Shown in pieces: positions 40,910 to 49,867 of a stretch of 64,000 bases of DNA. The position numbers were made by a program, and so were the translations under genes. The DNA is taken from assembly GCF_024345835.1 (NCBI RefSeq), contig NZ_JAGQBW010000011.1:40662-104661 (forward strand). The letters are read 5' to 3'. How positions within the stretch are numbered: the first letter of the stretch is position 1; each line of letters opens with the position of its first letter. Source of the stretch: Synechococcus sp. HJ21-Hayes. GTDB lineage: Bacteria > Cyanobacteriota > Cyanobacteriia > PCC-6307 > Cyanobiaceae. Below the pieces are notes generated by a model. That model searched no databases and was not told the DNA's origin. It worked only from the letters and a program-made list of their open reading frames with translations.

Positions 40910-41977
40910 GTGGGTCAGCGGGAATCCGAAACCAAGCGAATCACCCTCGACCTCAGCAAGTCGATGATCGACACGATCGATCAGCTGAAAGCGGAGTGGG
41001 GTCTCCGTAACCGCGGACAGATCCTCGAGCGGTTGCTCTGTGAGGTTCTTGGCCAGGAGGACGCCGATGACGAGCAGGAGCTCGAGCATCTGGCCGAGGA
41101 GTCGCCAAACGCTTCTGACCAAGCTGCATCGACAGCAACGGAATCCGCCGGGGAGCTCAGTTCAGCTGCGGCCGAGCTGAACGAGACAACGGCCATCGTG
41201 CTCATCCATTCCGACCTGGTCCAAGAACTAGACCAGGATAGTGTCTCATCTGAGAGTATCGAGCCGCCGCCAGTGCAGCGGCGGGGCTCACCCGGAACGG
41301 GCATCCAGCTACCGGGTTTCGTGCGGCGCCAGTCCAGTCAGCTCAGGCGCAGCCTGCATCCCCGGCCAGCGGCTCCAGAGTTTGAGAGGGGCCTTGCCCT
41401 GATCAGCGGCGACCAGCTCAGCAGCTCCATCAGTGCAGCCCAGCAGCACTGGTTGGACGTGTACAGCCAACCGCCCTCGCCACCGGTTCTTGAGGCCTCG
41501 ATGGTTTGGCTTGCCAAGGACATCTGGCCCCAGTCCGACCAGAGTGATGGGCGACCGTTCACTTGGAGTCTCACGCAACAGGTGATGCGCTCCTTCGCTC
41601 CTGATTGGTCGGATGGGGAGACGAGCTTTGAGCGGGTGATCGTTGCCGCTGGCATTCTTGAAGACCCCTTCAGCGGCGACACGTTGGCTGTGCGGGTTCC
41701 CACCTTGATCACCCGCTTTGTGCAACGGGCCCGCAGCCGCCAGAAGCGGGGCACCTCGTTCCAGGCGATCGATCAGGCCATGACGGTTCACGGCGCCCTC
41801 AAATTGCTGGAGTTGCCCACGGTGGCTGACCGCCCCTATACCCTGCAGGACATTCGCGAGGCGTACCGGGAGCAGGCCCAGTCGCACCATCCCGATGCAG
41901 GTGGCTCTGCTGATGCGATGCGCCGGCTGAACGAGGCTTACCAATTCCTCAAGGATCGCTATTGGCGAGCCGCATAA
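40910..41977 (+). CDS. Ribbon-helix-helix plus J-domain protein
   Basis: A 355-residue protein from a GTG at 40910. Residues 8-50 (TKRITLDLSKSMIDTIDQL, then WGLRNRGQILERLLCEVL) are a ribbon-helix-helix DNA-binding motif. An acidic, Ser/Ala-rich linker (about 50-110) and a central globular part with VYSQPPSPPVLEASMVWLAK follow. The last 55 residues form a J domain (YTLQDIREAYREQAQ, HHPDAGGS with HPD at 327-329, RLNEAYQFLKDRY), predicted to stimulate a DnaK ATPase. The combination suggests a DNA-targeted cochaperone. It is followed directly by an 818 bp non-coding region full of inverted repeats. Confidence 0.83.
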   Translation: MGQRESETKRITLDLSKSMIDTIDQLKAEWGLRNRGQILERLLCEVLGQEDADDEQELEHLAEESPNASDQAASTATESAGELSSAAAELNETTAIVLIHSDLVQELDQDSVSSESIEPPPVQRRGSPGTGIQLPGFVRRQSSQLRRSLHPRPAAPEFERGLALISGDQLSSSISAAQQHWLDVYSQPPSPPVLEASMVWLAKDIWPQSDQSDGRPFTWSLTQQVMRSFAPDWSDGETSFERVIVAAGILEDPFSGDTLAVRVPTLITRFVQRARSRQKRGTSFQAIDQAMTVHGALKLLELPTVADRPYTLQDIREAYREQAQSHHPDAGGSADAMRRLNEAYQFLKDRYWRAA

Positions 41978-42744
41978 TCAGCCTGTTCATCTGAGACGCA
42001 AGCTAAGACTTATTCAGGGTCTCAGCTGAGACGCCCGGTCCTCGTCAGTCGTGCGGAGGGCTGGGCGCGGCAAAGCCTTAAAAATCGTCGATTTCATTTG
42101 CGCGATCCATAGTTATTAGCGGGGTCCACCGCAGGTTCACGGGCAATCCAGGATGGGCAGGGCCTGGTGCCTTGGCCTGTGGGCTGTCCAAGGCTGAGCG
42201 GTCCCCCTGGCCAGCGGCCCTGGCCACGGCTCAAAAGCCTGTATTTGCAAGCTTTTAAGGGCTCGCGTACCTGCTGTAGACACAGGTACGCAGACGGTTC
42301 TGGCCCGAACGGTGCGCGAGGGGCGGTCCTATGGGCCGGTTATTTCTGACGCGAATGCTGGGCGTCCGTTGGGTGCAGCGGACGCTGATTCCGGTAGTCC
42401 TGAATGGGACTGGAATCGAGTCTAAGACTGCGTCTTATAGGAGCTATCCGAACTTGCTCCTCCGTTGCTTGACAGCATCAGGGCGGAGCGGGTGCACGAG
42501 ACCATTGCAAGCTGGTCTAGTAAGTCTCAGATGCGCCATGCGATGAGTCCAGGTACGAGACCACGTCCCGAATCGTGAGACGCTTGTGCATTGGCTGGAC
42601 CGCCTGGGCTCAGGTCGGCTGCGCGGACGTGCAACCCTCTGTGAGTCTTTTATCTCGCCTGAGACACACTATGGGTCTCGTTTCTTGTCCCATGCCAGAC
42701 CTAAGGGATCAGCGTGGGGTGCTACGGGGTGCTACCAGGTCATG
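41978..42744. other. Long non-coding region with inverted repeats and GAGAC/GTCTC motifs
   Basis: No convincing gene is present; the short open frames here lack coding character. The region holds nine GAGAC or GTCTC cores between 41993 and 42679, including a perfect 14 bp palindrome GTCTCAGCTGAGAC at 42019-42032, and AGTCTAAGACT at 42419-42429. Hairpin-forming repeats lie at 42265-42273 with 42283-42291 (GCGTACCTG/CAGGTACGC) and at 42362-42368 with 42379-42385 (GCGTCCG/CGGACGC). Near 42091 AAATCGTCGATTT is palindromic. A 10 bp tandem repeat GGGGTGCTAC sits at 42716-42735. A non-coding RNA, a DNA-binding array or an erased gene are all possible. Confidence 0.7.
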
Positions 42745-42768
42745 AAAAAGCCGGCCTTTCGGCCGGCT
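42745..42768 (-). terminator. Rho-independent terminator of apcD
   Basis: Read on the minus strand this is AGCCGGCC-GAAA-GGCCGGCT followed by five Ts: a perfect 8 bp GC stem with a stable GAAA tetraloop and a short U tract. It lies 28 bp after the apcD stop. Confidence 0.92.
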
Positions 42769-42795
42769 CGATCTGCTGCACGCTGGGCCTATGCC

Positions 42796-43290
42796 TCAGG
42801 TGGGGGTCTGCATGCCTTGAATCAGAAAATCAAAATAGGGAGCAGCCACGGATGCATCGTCCTTGTTCAGCAGCACCAGGGAGGCCTCTTTGATGCAGCG
42901 CATCGACTCCACCATCCCGGCCATCGGCACGCCGAGGCTGTTGTACATCTCGCGGGCTCCTTCCAGACCGATCTTCTGGATCATCTCCGTGCTGCCGGCC
43001 AGGACGCCGTAGGTGACCAGCCTCAGGTACCAGCTGAAATCGCGCAGGCACTGGGCCCGCTGTTTCTGGCCGTAGGCGTTGCCACCCGGGGCTACGTATT
43101 CAGGCTTGCGACTGAACAGTTGGCGGGCGGCCTCATCGACAATCTTCTTCTCGTTCTCGGTGAGAACCCGAACCACGGTTAAGCGGCTGGTGCCTGCCGA
43201 GAGGAAGTCCACCATCGAGCGCAGTTCGCCGCCGGTGGGATAGCGCAGTTGATCGTCTGCCTGGAGGATCAGATCCCGAACGACGCTCAT
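42796..43290 (-). CDS. apcD: Allophycocyanin alpha-B subunit (ApcD)
   Basis: Terminal energy emitter of the phycobilisome core, linked in cyanobacteria to energy transfer toward photosystem I. The 164-residue protein opens MSVVRDLILQADDQLRYPTG. The chromophore region has APGGNAYGQKQRAQCLRDF, with the bilin-binding cysteine in RAQCLRDF, followed by YLRLVTYGVLAGSTEMI and REMYNSLGVPMAGMVESM. The pattern fits ApcD and not ApcA or ApcF. It stands alone, away from the main apc operon, with its own strong terminator. Confidence 0.92.
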   Translation of the reverse strand: MSVVRDLILQADDQLRYPTGGELRSMVDFLSAGTSRLTVVRVLTENEKKIVDEAARQLFSRKPEYVAPGGNAYGQKQRAQCLRDFSWYLRLVTYGVLAGSTEMIQKIGLEGAREMYNSLGVPMAGMVESMRCIKEASLVLLNKDDASVAAPYFDFLIQGMQTPT

Positions 43291-43403
43291 CGATACCACC
43301 TTGCGCCCGCCCACTTTATCCAGATCGGGGCTCTGAGCCGGGTCCGGAAGCCCAGGTGTTTACGCACCGATAGGGTCAGGGTTGCGCGACAGGCACTGTG
43401 CTG

Positions 43404-44765
43404 ATGGCCCAACACCCCGCTGCCATTGGCGAGAAGCTGGAGCTGGAGATCGATGGCATCGGCCATGACGGCCAGGGCGTGGGCCGTTGGCAGGGCATGG
43501 CCGTGTTCATCCCCGGGGCCCTACCGGGCGAACGGGTGTATGTGCGGGTGCGCAGGCTGGCCAAGCGGCATCTCGAGGCCGACCTGGTGGGCGTGGAGCG
43601 CAGCAGCCCCAACCGCCAGAAACCCGCCTGCATCCTGGCGGACCGCTGTGGTGGCTGCACCCTGCAGCACGCCACCGATGCGGCTCAGGCCAGCTGGAAG
43701 CACGATCTTGTCGTTCAGGCCCTGCGCCGTATCGGTCACCTGGATGTGGCCGTGGATCCCATCTGGTCTGCCGTCAATGGCTTGGGCTACCGCAACCGCG
43801 CCCTGATCCCACTCGAGCGGACCGACGCCGGTGTGTTGCGCGCTGGCTACTACCGGCGCGGCAGCCACAAGATCGTGAACATGTCCCGCTGTCCGGTGCT
43901 GGATCCACGCATCGATGGCCTGATCGCCCCGATCAAGGCTGATCTGGAGGCCAGCGGCTGGCCCGTGGATGTGAATCTCAGTGGCGAGGGTGGTCTGCGC
44001 CATCTGGCCCTGCGCGTTGGTCATCACACCGGTGAGGTGTTGATCACCCTGGTGAGCAGCCACGCTGTGCTGCCTGGTCTCACCGACCTGGCCCAGCAGT
44101 GGCAGCAACGCTGGCCAGAGGTGGTGGGCGTGTGCCTCAATCTTCAACCCAAGGCCTCCAACGCCGTGATGGGGCCTGTGACCGAGACGATCTGCGGCCG
44201 CCCCTGGCTGCAGGAGCGCTTTACCGGCCAGGCGCTGCGCATTGCAGCCGACACGTTCTTCCAGGTGAACACCCCGCAGGCGGAGCGGATCGTGCCCCTG
44301 CTCCAGGAGGGTCTGGCACCCCTGGCCAACCGCACGATCGTGGACGCCTACTGCGGCATCGGCACCTTCAGCCTGCCCCTCGCCGCAGCTGGTGCCCAGG
44401 TGCTGGGCCTTGAGGTGCACGGCGGCTCAGTGGAGCAGGCGCGCTCCAATGCCACCCGCAATGGCCTCGAGCGTGCCCTGTTCGAGGAGGCCGATGTGGC
44501 CTCCGTGCTGGCGAGTCGCCTGCAGGCCGCTGATGGCCTGTTGCTGGATCCGCCGCGTAAAGGTCTCAGCGAGCAAGCCATCGAGGCCATCGTGACCACC
44601 CTGCCCTCCCGGATCGCCTACATCAGTTGCAACCCCGCCACCCTGGCCAGGGATCTGGGGCTGTTGTGCCAGGACAACCGCTACCGGCTCACCCGGGTGC
44701 AGCCGGTGGATTTCTTCCCCCAGACCAGCCACGTGGAAACCGTGGCCCTACTGGAGCGCACCTGA
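43404..44765 (+). CDS. rlmD: 23S rRNA (uracil-5-)-methyltransferase RlmD-like
   Basis: AdoMet-dependent enzyme making m5U in 23S rRNA (or a related TrmA-family target). The 453-residue protein has an N-terminal TRAM-like domain (GHDGQGVGRWQGMAVFIPGA), Fe-S cluster cysteines in PACILADRCGGCTLQH, the AdoMet motif VDAYCGIGTFSLPLA, DPPRKGLSEQAIEA and the catalytic cysteine in YISCNPATLARDL. The start is the ATG at 43404; a GTG lies two codons upstream. It is convergent with pheT, with 3 bp between stops. Confidence 0.9.
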   Translation: MAQHPAAIGEKLELEIDGIGHDGQGVGRWQGMAVFIPGALPGERVYVRVRRLAKRHLEADLVGVERSSPNRQKPACILADRCGGCTLQHATDAAQASWKHDLVVQALRRIGHLDVAVDPIWSAVNGLGYRNRALIPLERTDAGVLRAGYYRRGSHKIVNMSRCPVLDPRIDGLIAPIKADLEASGWPVDVNLSGEGGLRHLALRVGHHTGEVLITLVSSHAVLPGLTDLAQQWQQRWPEVVGVCLNLQPKASNAVMGPVTETICGRPWLQERFTGQALRIAADTFFQVNTPQAERIVPLLQEGLAPLANRTIVDAYCGIGTFSLPLAAAGAQVLGLEVHGGSVEQARSNATRNGLERALFEEADVASVLASRLQAADGLLLDPPRKGLSEQAIEAIVTTLPSRIAYISCNPATLARDLGLLCQDNRYRLTRVQPVDFFPQTSHVETVALLERT

Positions 44766-44768
44766 GCG

Positions 44769-47234
44769 TCAGGCGCGCAATTGCGCGCCGAACTGCTTCT
44801 CCAGGGCCACCCGAATCGCCTGGTGGGCCGCGTCCACTTCACTGTCGGTGAGGGTGCGCTTGGCATCGCGGTAGCGCAAGCGGAAGGCTTGGCTGCAAGA
44901 GCCAGCCCCCACCTGATCCCCCTCGTAGCGATCCACCAGGTCTGCCTGCTCCAGCAGGGGTTTGCCGGCTTTGCGGATGGCGTTCAGCAGTTGGTGGCTG
45001 GCGGTGCTGTTGGGCACCACCAGGGCCAGATCCCGTTCGGAGGCGGGCACTGTGGGGTAGGCGGCAAAGCGGGGCTGCCAGCGGTTGCTGCGGGTGGCGG
45101 CCATGAGCAGCAGGGGCAGATCCAGCTGGAATCCGTAGGTGTGGGGCGGCAGATCGAACGCTTCCGCCTGCTCTGGATGCAGCTGGCCGAACCAGCCGGC
45201 CGGCCGGCCTTCCACCACCACCTGGGCGGCACGACCGGGATGCAGCCAGGCATGGCTGGTGAGTGGCCGGTCTTCGGTGGGCAGGGAGAGTGCTCCCAGG
45301 GCACGCTGCAGCACGCCTCGGGCCTGGAAATAGTCGGGGGCTTGGGGTTTGCCGCTGCTGCTCCACAGCTCGGCCTGGCGGGAGCCACAGATCACACCCG
45401 CCAACTGGAGGCTCTGGCGTTCCTTCTGGGCGTCCAGCCGGAACACATGGCCGATCTCAAACGCCCAGAACCCGGAGCGCCCCGCTTGCAGATTGCGCTG
45501 GGCGGCCAGCAGCAGATCCTCCAGCAGGTTGTCGCGCAGATGGCCGTAGTCAGCCAAGAGCGGGTTGGCCAGGGGCAGCCGTTGGCTAGGCAGATCGCCC
45601 GTGGGGGGCAATTGGGATTGGGCGGGACCCAGGGACAGGCTGCAGGTTTCCTGCAGACCGGCCTGCGCCAGGGCCTGCCGTAGACGTCGTTCGGCCTGCT
45701 GGCTGGCGCTCAAGCCGCCGGGGGCAATGGGGTCAGGCAAGTGGCTGGCGAAGCGGTCGTACCCCACCAGGCGCGCCACTTCCTCGATCAGATCCACCTC
45801 CCGTTGCAGGTCCATCGCCCGGGAGGGGGGAACCTCCACGCTCCAGCCCTCCTCGTGGCTGTGCAGCACGCAGCCAAGGGAGGTGAGGATCTGCTCAATG
45901 TCGGCATCGGGCAGATCCCCGTAACCGTCGCCGAGATCCACGGGACCCAGCAGGTTGTGGACGGCGTCGCGGTTGAGGTCCAGGGCGGGGCGGCTGGGGT
46001 CGATGCGCTGATGCAGCCAGCGCCCCTCCAACTGGGCGCCGCAGATCTCTTGCAACAAGGCCACAGCCCGGTCGGCGGCGAGGAGGGTCATCTCCCGGGG
46101 CAAGCCCTTTTCAAACCGACTGCTGGCATCGGTGCGCAGACCAACGCTGCGGGCGCTGCGCCGCACCGTCTGGGGGGCAAACATCGCCGCCTCCAGCCAG
46201 ATGTTGGTGGTGTTGTCCTGTACTGCTGAGTTGGCGCCGCCCATCACACCGGCCAGGGCCACCGGCGTGTCGGCATAGGTCACCACCAGGGCATCGGCAT
46301 CCAGGCTGTGGCTGGAACCATCGAGGGCGGTAAAGGCTTCGCCGGCATGGGCCAGTCGCAGGCCGATCGCCTGGGGGTCGGCCGGCCCAGCACGGAGCGC
46401 GACCAGCCGATCGCGATCAAAGGCATGCAGGGGCTGACCCAGTTCCAACATCACCAGATTGGTGATGTCCACCACGTTGTTGATGGGCCGCAACCCGGCC
46501 CGCTCCAGACGGGTCTGCAGCCATCGGGGTGACGGACCCACCCGCAGGCCCGTGAGGGCCGTGAGGCTGAACAGGCCACCGTCTTCGATGGCGTTCTGAT
46601 CCGCTGGGCCGATGGGCAAGGGCTCCGCGGGGATCGCGGGGGCGGCAGGCATCAGGGTCAGCGGTGCCGCGGTGAGGGCCGCCACCTCTCGGGCGATGCC
46701 CTGCATGGACAACCCATCGGGCCGGTTGGCGGTGATGGCCAGCTCCAACACCTGATCATCGAGGCCAAACAGGGGGCCCACGGCGCTTCCGACGGCTGGA
46801 CTCTGCTCGAGCACCTCATCGAGGATCACGATGCCGTCCGAGCTGTCCGCTAGGCCCAGCTCGGACAGCGAGCAGATCATGCCGCTGCTAGCCACGCCCC
46901 GCAGCTCGGCTGGTTTGATCGTGAGGTTCACCGCTGGGAGATAGGCCCCCACGGTGGCCACCGCCACGTGAATGCCGGCGCGCACGTTGCTGGCTCCGCA
47001 GACAATCTGCAGAGGCTCTGCAGCACCCACGGCTACGCGGCAGACACTCAACTTGTCGGCATTCGGATGGGGCTCTCGTGCCTCCACGAAGCCCACCACT
47101 ACGCCGGCTGCCCGGGCGGCAAGATCCTCGATCTCCTCCACTTCAAAGCCAGCCACCGACAGGCGTTCAGCCAGTTGCTCCGGGGGCAAATCGCAGGCCA
47201 CCAGCTCCCGAAGCCATTGGAGCGAGACCCGCAT
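44769..47234 (-). CDS. pheT: Phenylalanyl-tRNA synthetase beta subunit
   Basis: Large subunit of the heterotetrameric enzyme charging tRNA-Phe; 821 residues, the usual length. It starts MRVSLQWLRELVACDLPPEQ, has an EMAP/tRNA-binding domain with HPNADKLSVCRV and VCGASNVRAG, the B3/4 editing region and B5 domain, and ends with the ferredoxin-fold anticodon domain (ERDLALVVPN, FRLRYRDAKRTLTDSEVD). pheS is not in the window. It is divergent from rpmG, with 118 bp between starts. Confidence 0.96.
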   Translation of the reverse strand: MRVSLQWLRELVACDLPPEQLAERLSVAGFEVEEIEDLAARAAGVVVGFVEAREPHPNADKLSVCRVAVGAAEPLQIVCGASNVRAGIHVAVATVGAYLPAVNLTIKPAELRGVASSGMICSLSELGLADSSDGIVILDEVLEQSPAVGSAVGPLFGLDDQVLELAITANRPDGLSMQGIAREVAALTAAPLTLMPAAPAIPAEPLPIGPADQNAIEDGGLFSLTALTGLRVGPSPRWLQTRLERAGLRPINNVVDITNLVMLELGQPLHAFDRDRLVALRAGPADPQAIGLRLAHAGEAFTALDGSSHSLDADALVVTYADTPVALAGVMGGANSAVQDNTTNIWLEAAMFAPQTVRRSARSVGLRTDASSRFEKGLPREMTLLAADRAVALLQEICGAQLEGRWLHQRIDPSRPALDLNRDAVHNLLGPVDLGDGYGDLPDADIEQILTSLGCVLHSHEEGWSVEVPPSRAMDLQREVDLIEEVARLVGYDRFASHLPDPIAPGGLSASQQAERRLRQALAQAGLQETCSLSLGPAQSQLPPTGDLPSQRLPLANPLLADYGHLRDNLLEDLLLAAQRNLQAGRSGFWAFEIGHVFRLDAQKERQSLQLAGVICGSRQAELWSSSGKPQAPDYFQARGVLQRALGALSLPTEDRPLTSHAWLHPGRAAQVVVEGRPAGWFGQLHPEQAEAFDLPPHTYGFQLDLPLLLMAATRSNRWQPRFAAYPTVPASERDLALVVPNSTASHQLLNAIRKAGKPLLEQADLVDRYEGDQVGAGSCSQAFRLRYRDAKRTLTDSEVDAAHQAIRVALEKQFGAQLRA

Positions 47235-47352
47235 TGCCCGATCGACGGAGGAAGGGAGACTCTAATGATCGGCCCCGGAGCAGGCAGGGGAAGACGAGGA
47301 GGTATCGTTAGTCACTGTCAACTCGCATCGCATCAGCGGCGCAACGTCCTTT

Positions 47353-47547
47353 ATGGCTAAGAACAAGGGCGTCCGGATCGTGATCACTCTCGAGTGCACC
47401 GAATGCCGGTCCAACCCCGCCAAGCGGTCTCCTGGCGTGTCCCGTTACACGACAGAGAAGAACCGCCGCAACACCACTGAACGGATTGAGCTCAAGAAGT
47501 TCTGCCCCCACTGCAACAAGTCGACGGTCCACAAAGAGATCAAGTGA
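47353..47547 (+). CDS. rpmG: 50S ribosomal protein L33
   Basis: A 64-residue L33 of the cysteine-containing (zinc-binding) type: paired cysteines in LECTECRS and [10 protein letters not shown], with the typical RVIITLE-like opening ([12 protein letters not shown]) and [16 protein letters not shown]. It is followed by rpsR after 50 bp, a conserved pairing in cyanobacteria. Confidence 0.97.
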   Translation: MAKNKGVRIVITLECTECRSNPAKRSPGVSRYTTEKNRRNTTERIELKKFCPHCNKSTVHKEIK

Positions 47548-47597
47548 TCTCTCGCGTGTGATTTGAGCCTTCTGCACCCAACCCCATCCGTTCAGTC

Positions 47598-47819
47598 ATG
47601 AGTAGTTCCTTCTTCAAGAAGCGCCTGTCGCCGATCAAGCCCGGCGATCCGATCGATTACAAAGATGTCGATCTGCTGAAAAAGTTCATCACCGAGCGTG
47701 GCAAGATCCTGCCCCGCCGTCTGACAGGCCTCACCGCCAAGCAGCAGCGCGACCTCACCAACGCCGTGAAGCGCGCGCGCATCGTGGCTTTGCTTCCCTT
47801 CGTGAACCCTGAGGGCTGA
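47598..47819 (+). CDS. rpsR: 30S ribosomal protein S18
   Basis: A 73-residue S18: [20 protein letters not shown], then [20 protein letters not shown] and the basic [12 protein letters not shown] end, all diagnostic. It lies between rpmG and the RNase II-family gene; the latter starts 17 bp after its stop, so all three may be one transcript. Confidence 0.97.
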
Positions 47820-47836
47820 TCCCCTCCTGAAGACCC

Positions 47837-49867
47837 TTGAATCCTGGTGATCTGGTTGGCGTTCATGCCCGTTCTGGGCCATGTCTTGCCCTGATCACCT
47901 CGATCCAGGGGTCTAAAGCTTCCCTACGCGTCGGCTTTCAAGCCAAGACGGAGCGTTGGGCGCTCCGCGAGCTTGAACTGATCAGCAGTCCGTCCAACAG
48001 CAACGGTGATCCCGCAGCCTCGATCGCCGAAGCCCCTTGGAATGTCACCCAGGCCGCCCTTGACACGGCCAGCCCATCGCGGCGTGACCTCGCAGCGGCT
48101 TGGTTGTTGCTCAGTGGTGACCAGAGTTGGTTATCCCTGGCCTCGCTGACCGAGCTGCTCGTGGCCAGGGTGGAACCGCTCGCCCTTTCCTCCACCTGGC
48201 TGCTGCTGCAGCACCAGGATCTGTTCCGCTGCAAGCAGGGCAGCGTCCAACCCCGCAGCCTCCAGGATCTGCGCAGCCTGCGGCGTGAGCGTCATGGCGA
48301 GGTGCTGCGCCAGCGCCATCAGTTGGAGTGGCGCCACACGCTGGCCCAGCGGCAACCCCTGGCGATGGATCAGCTTCCGACAGAGGCCCGCCACCAGTTG
48401 GAGGCCCTGCTGCAGTTCGCCACTGACCCCAGCGACGGTCTCTCCCCCGCCCTGCGCCAGCTGTTGCTCGATTGTCAGTGCCCGCCCCAACTCGGCGATG
48501 TGCGCCGTTTGCTGGCCGACCTAGGCCAGTGGCAGCGCCATCAACTGCGCTGTCTGGAGGGCACCACCTGGTCTGCTGGATTCGCCGCTGAATTAGAAGC
48601 CGAAGCGGCGGCCCTGGTGCAGGCGGCTGACGCTCCCCATCCCAGTGATGCAGGGCGGCTGGATCTCTGTCACCAGCGCAGTGTCACCATCGATGACGCG
48701 GACACCCGCGATGTGGACGATGCTCTGGCCCTGGAGCGCTGCCCCGATGGCAGCCGTTGGATCTGGATTCATGTGGCCGACCCGGGGCGGCTGGTGGCGG
48801 CTGGCTCGGCTCTCGACCAGGAGGCGCAACGCCGGGCCAGCAGCCTTTACCTAGCCCAGGGCAACGTGCCGATGTTCCCGGCTTGTCTGTCTGAAGGGGT
48901 GTTCAGCCTGCACCAGGGCCGCCGCTGCGCCAGCTGGAGCGTGGGCGTGCGGCTCACGGATACGGGCGCCATTGCTGAGCAGCGCCTACACCGTTCCTGG
49001 ATTCAGCCCCTCTATCGCCTCAGTTATGAGGATGCCGATGAGCTGATCGAGTACGCCCCCCCCCAGGACGATGACCTGGCTGAATTGCACGACCTGCTGG
49101 GGGTCCGCCGCCGCTGGCGTGAATCCCAGGGTGCTCTGTTGATGGATCAACCGGAGGGGCGTTTCCGCCGCTGCGACGAGCACGCCGAGCTGGAGGTGGT
49201 GGAACCGAGCCCATCGCGGTCGATGGTGGCTGAGGCCATGATCCTGGCGGGAGCGGCTGTGGCTGAGCACGGTAGGGCCGCTGGCCTGGCTCTGCCGTAC
49301 CGCAGTCAGCCCAGTTGCACCCTGCCTACGGCAGCGGAGCTCGACAACCTGCCGCCGGGGGCCGTGCGCCATGCGGCCCTGCGCAAGGGCCTGAGTCGCG
49401 GACTCACCGCGCCCCAGCCTTCGCCCCACTTCAGCCTCGGACTCGAGGCCTACGTGCAGGCCACCTCCCCCATCCGCCGCTATGGCGACCTGCTCACCCA
49501 GCGCCAGCTCGCCGCCCAGCTGGAGGGCGGCTCACCCCTGGGTGCCGATCAGGTGAGCGAGCTGCTGGACCAGTTGGACCCGGCCATTCGCCAGGGCATC
49601 CAGATCAGCCGTGAGGATCAACGCCACTGGCAGCAGGTGTGGTTTGCCGAGCACCGCAGCGAGCGCTGGGAAGGCCTGTTCCTGCGCTGGTTACGGCCCC
49701 AGGATGGGTTGGCCCTGGTGCGCCTCGATCAGCTCGCCATGGATCTGCCCGTGGTGGTGCACGACAGCTGCACGGCTGGTGATGGCGTTGTGGTGCAGGT
49801 GAAGGAGAGCGACCCCGATGGCGATGTGTTGCGGCTGGTGGCCCAGCGCTCAGCGCGCCAGACGTGA
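47837..49867 (+). CDS. RNase II-family exoribonuclease (RNB domain)
   Basis: A 676-residue 3'-5' exoribonuclease. The RNB core has VTIDDADTRDVDDALALER (with the metal-binding aspartates), IWIHVADPGRLV, FPACLSEGVFSLHQGRRC, and the late YVQATSPIRRYGDLLTQRQL motif. The N-terminal region lacks clear cold-shock domains, as in cyanobacterial and plastid RNase II/R homologues. The start is a TTG at 47837 (MNPGDLVGVHARSGP). It overlaps the convergent oxidoreductase by 18 bp. Confidence 0.88.
   Translation: MNPGDLVGVHARSGPCLALITSIQGSKASLRVGFQAKTERWALRELELISSPSNSNGDPAASIAEAPWNVTQAALDTASPSRRDLAAAWLLLSGDQSWLSLASLTELLVARVEPLALSSTWLLLQHQDLFRCKQGSVQPRSLQDLRSLRRERHGEVLRQRHQLEWRHTLAQRQPLAMDQLPTEARHQLEALLQFATDPSDGLSPALRQLLLDCQCPPQLGDVRRLLADLGQWQRHQLRCLEGTTWSAGFAAELEAEAAALVQAADAPHPSDAGRLDLCHQRSVTIDDADTRDVDDALALERCPDGSRWIWIHVADPGRLVAAGSALDQEAQRRASSLYLAQGNVPMFPACLSEGVFSLHQGRRCASWSVGVRLTDTGAIAEQRLHRSWIQPLYRLSYEDADELIEYAPPQDDDLAELHDLLGVRRRWRESQGALLMDQPEGRFRRCDEHAELEVVEPSPSRSMVAEAMILAGAAVAEHGRAAGLALPYRSQPSCTLPTAAELDNLPPGAVRHAALRKGLSRGLTAPQPSPHFSLGLEAYVQATSPIRRYGDLLTQRQLAAQLEGGSPLGADQVSELLDQLDPAIRQGIQISREDQRHWQQVWFAEHRSERWEGLFLRWLRPQDGLALVRLDQLAMDLPVVVHDSCTAGDGVVVQVKESDPDGDVLRLVAQRSARQT

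Noticed and set aside
42167..42546. Two short plus-strand frames of 60 and 71 codons in the non-coding region
   Set aside because: No family, no ribosome-binding site, and they run through the hairpin repeats; their amino-acid composition looks random.
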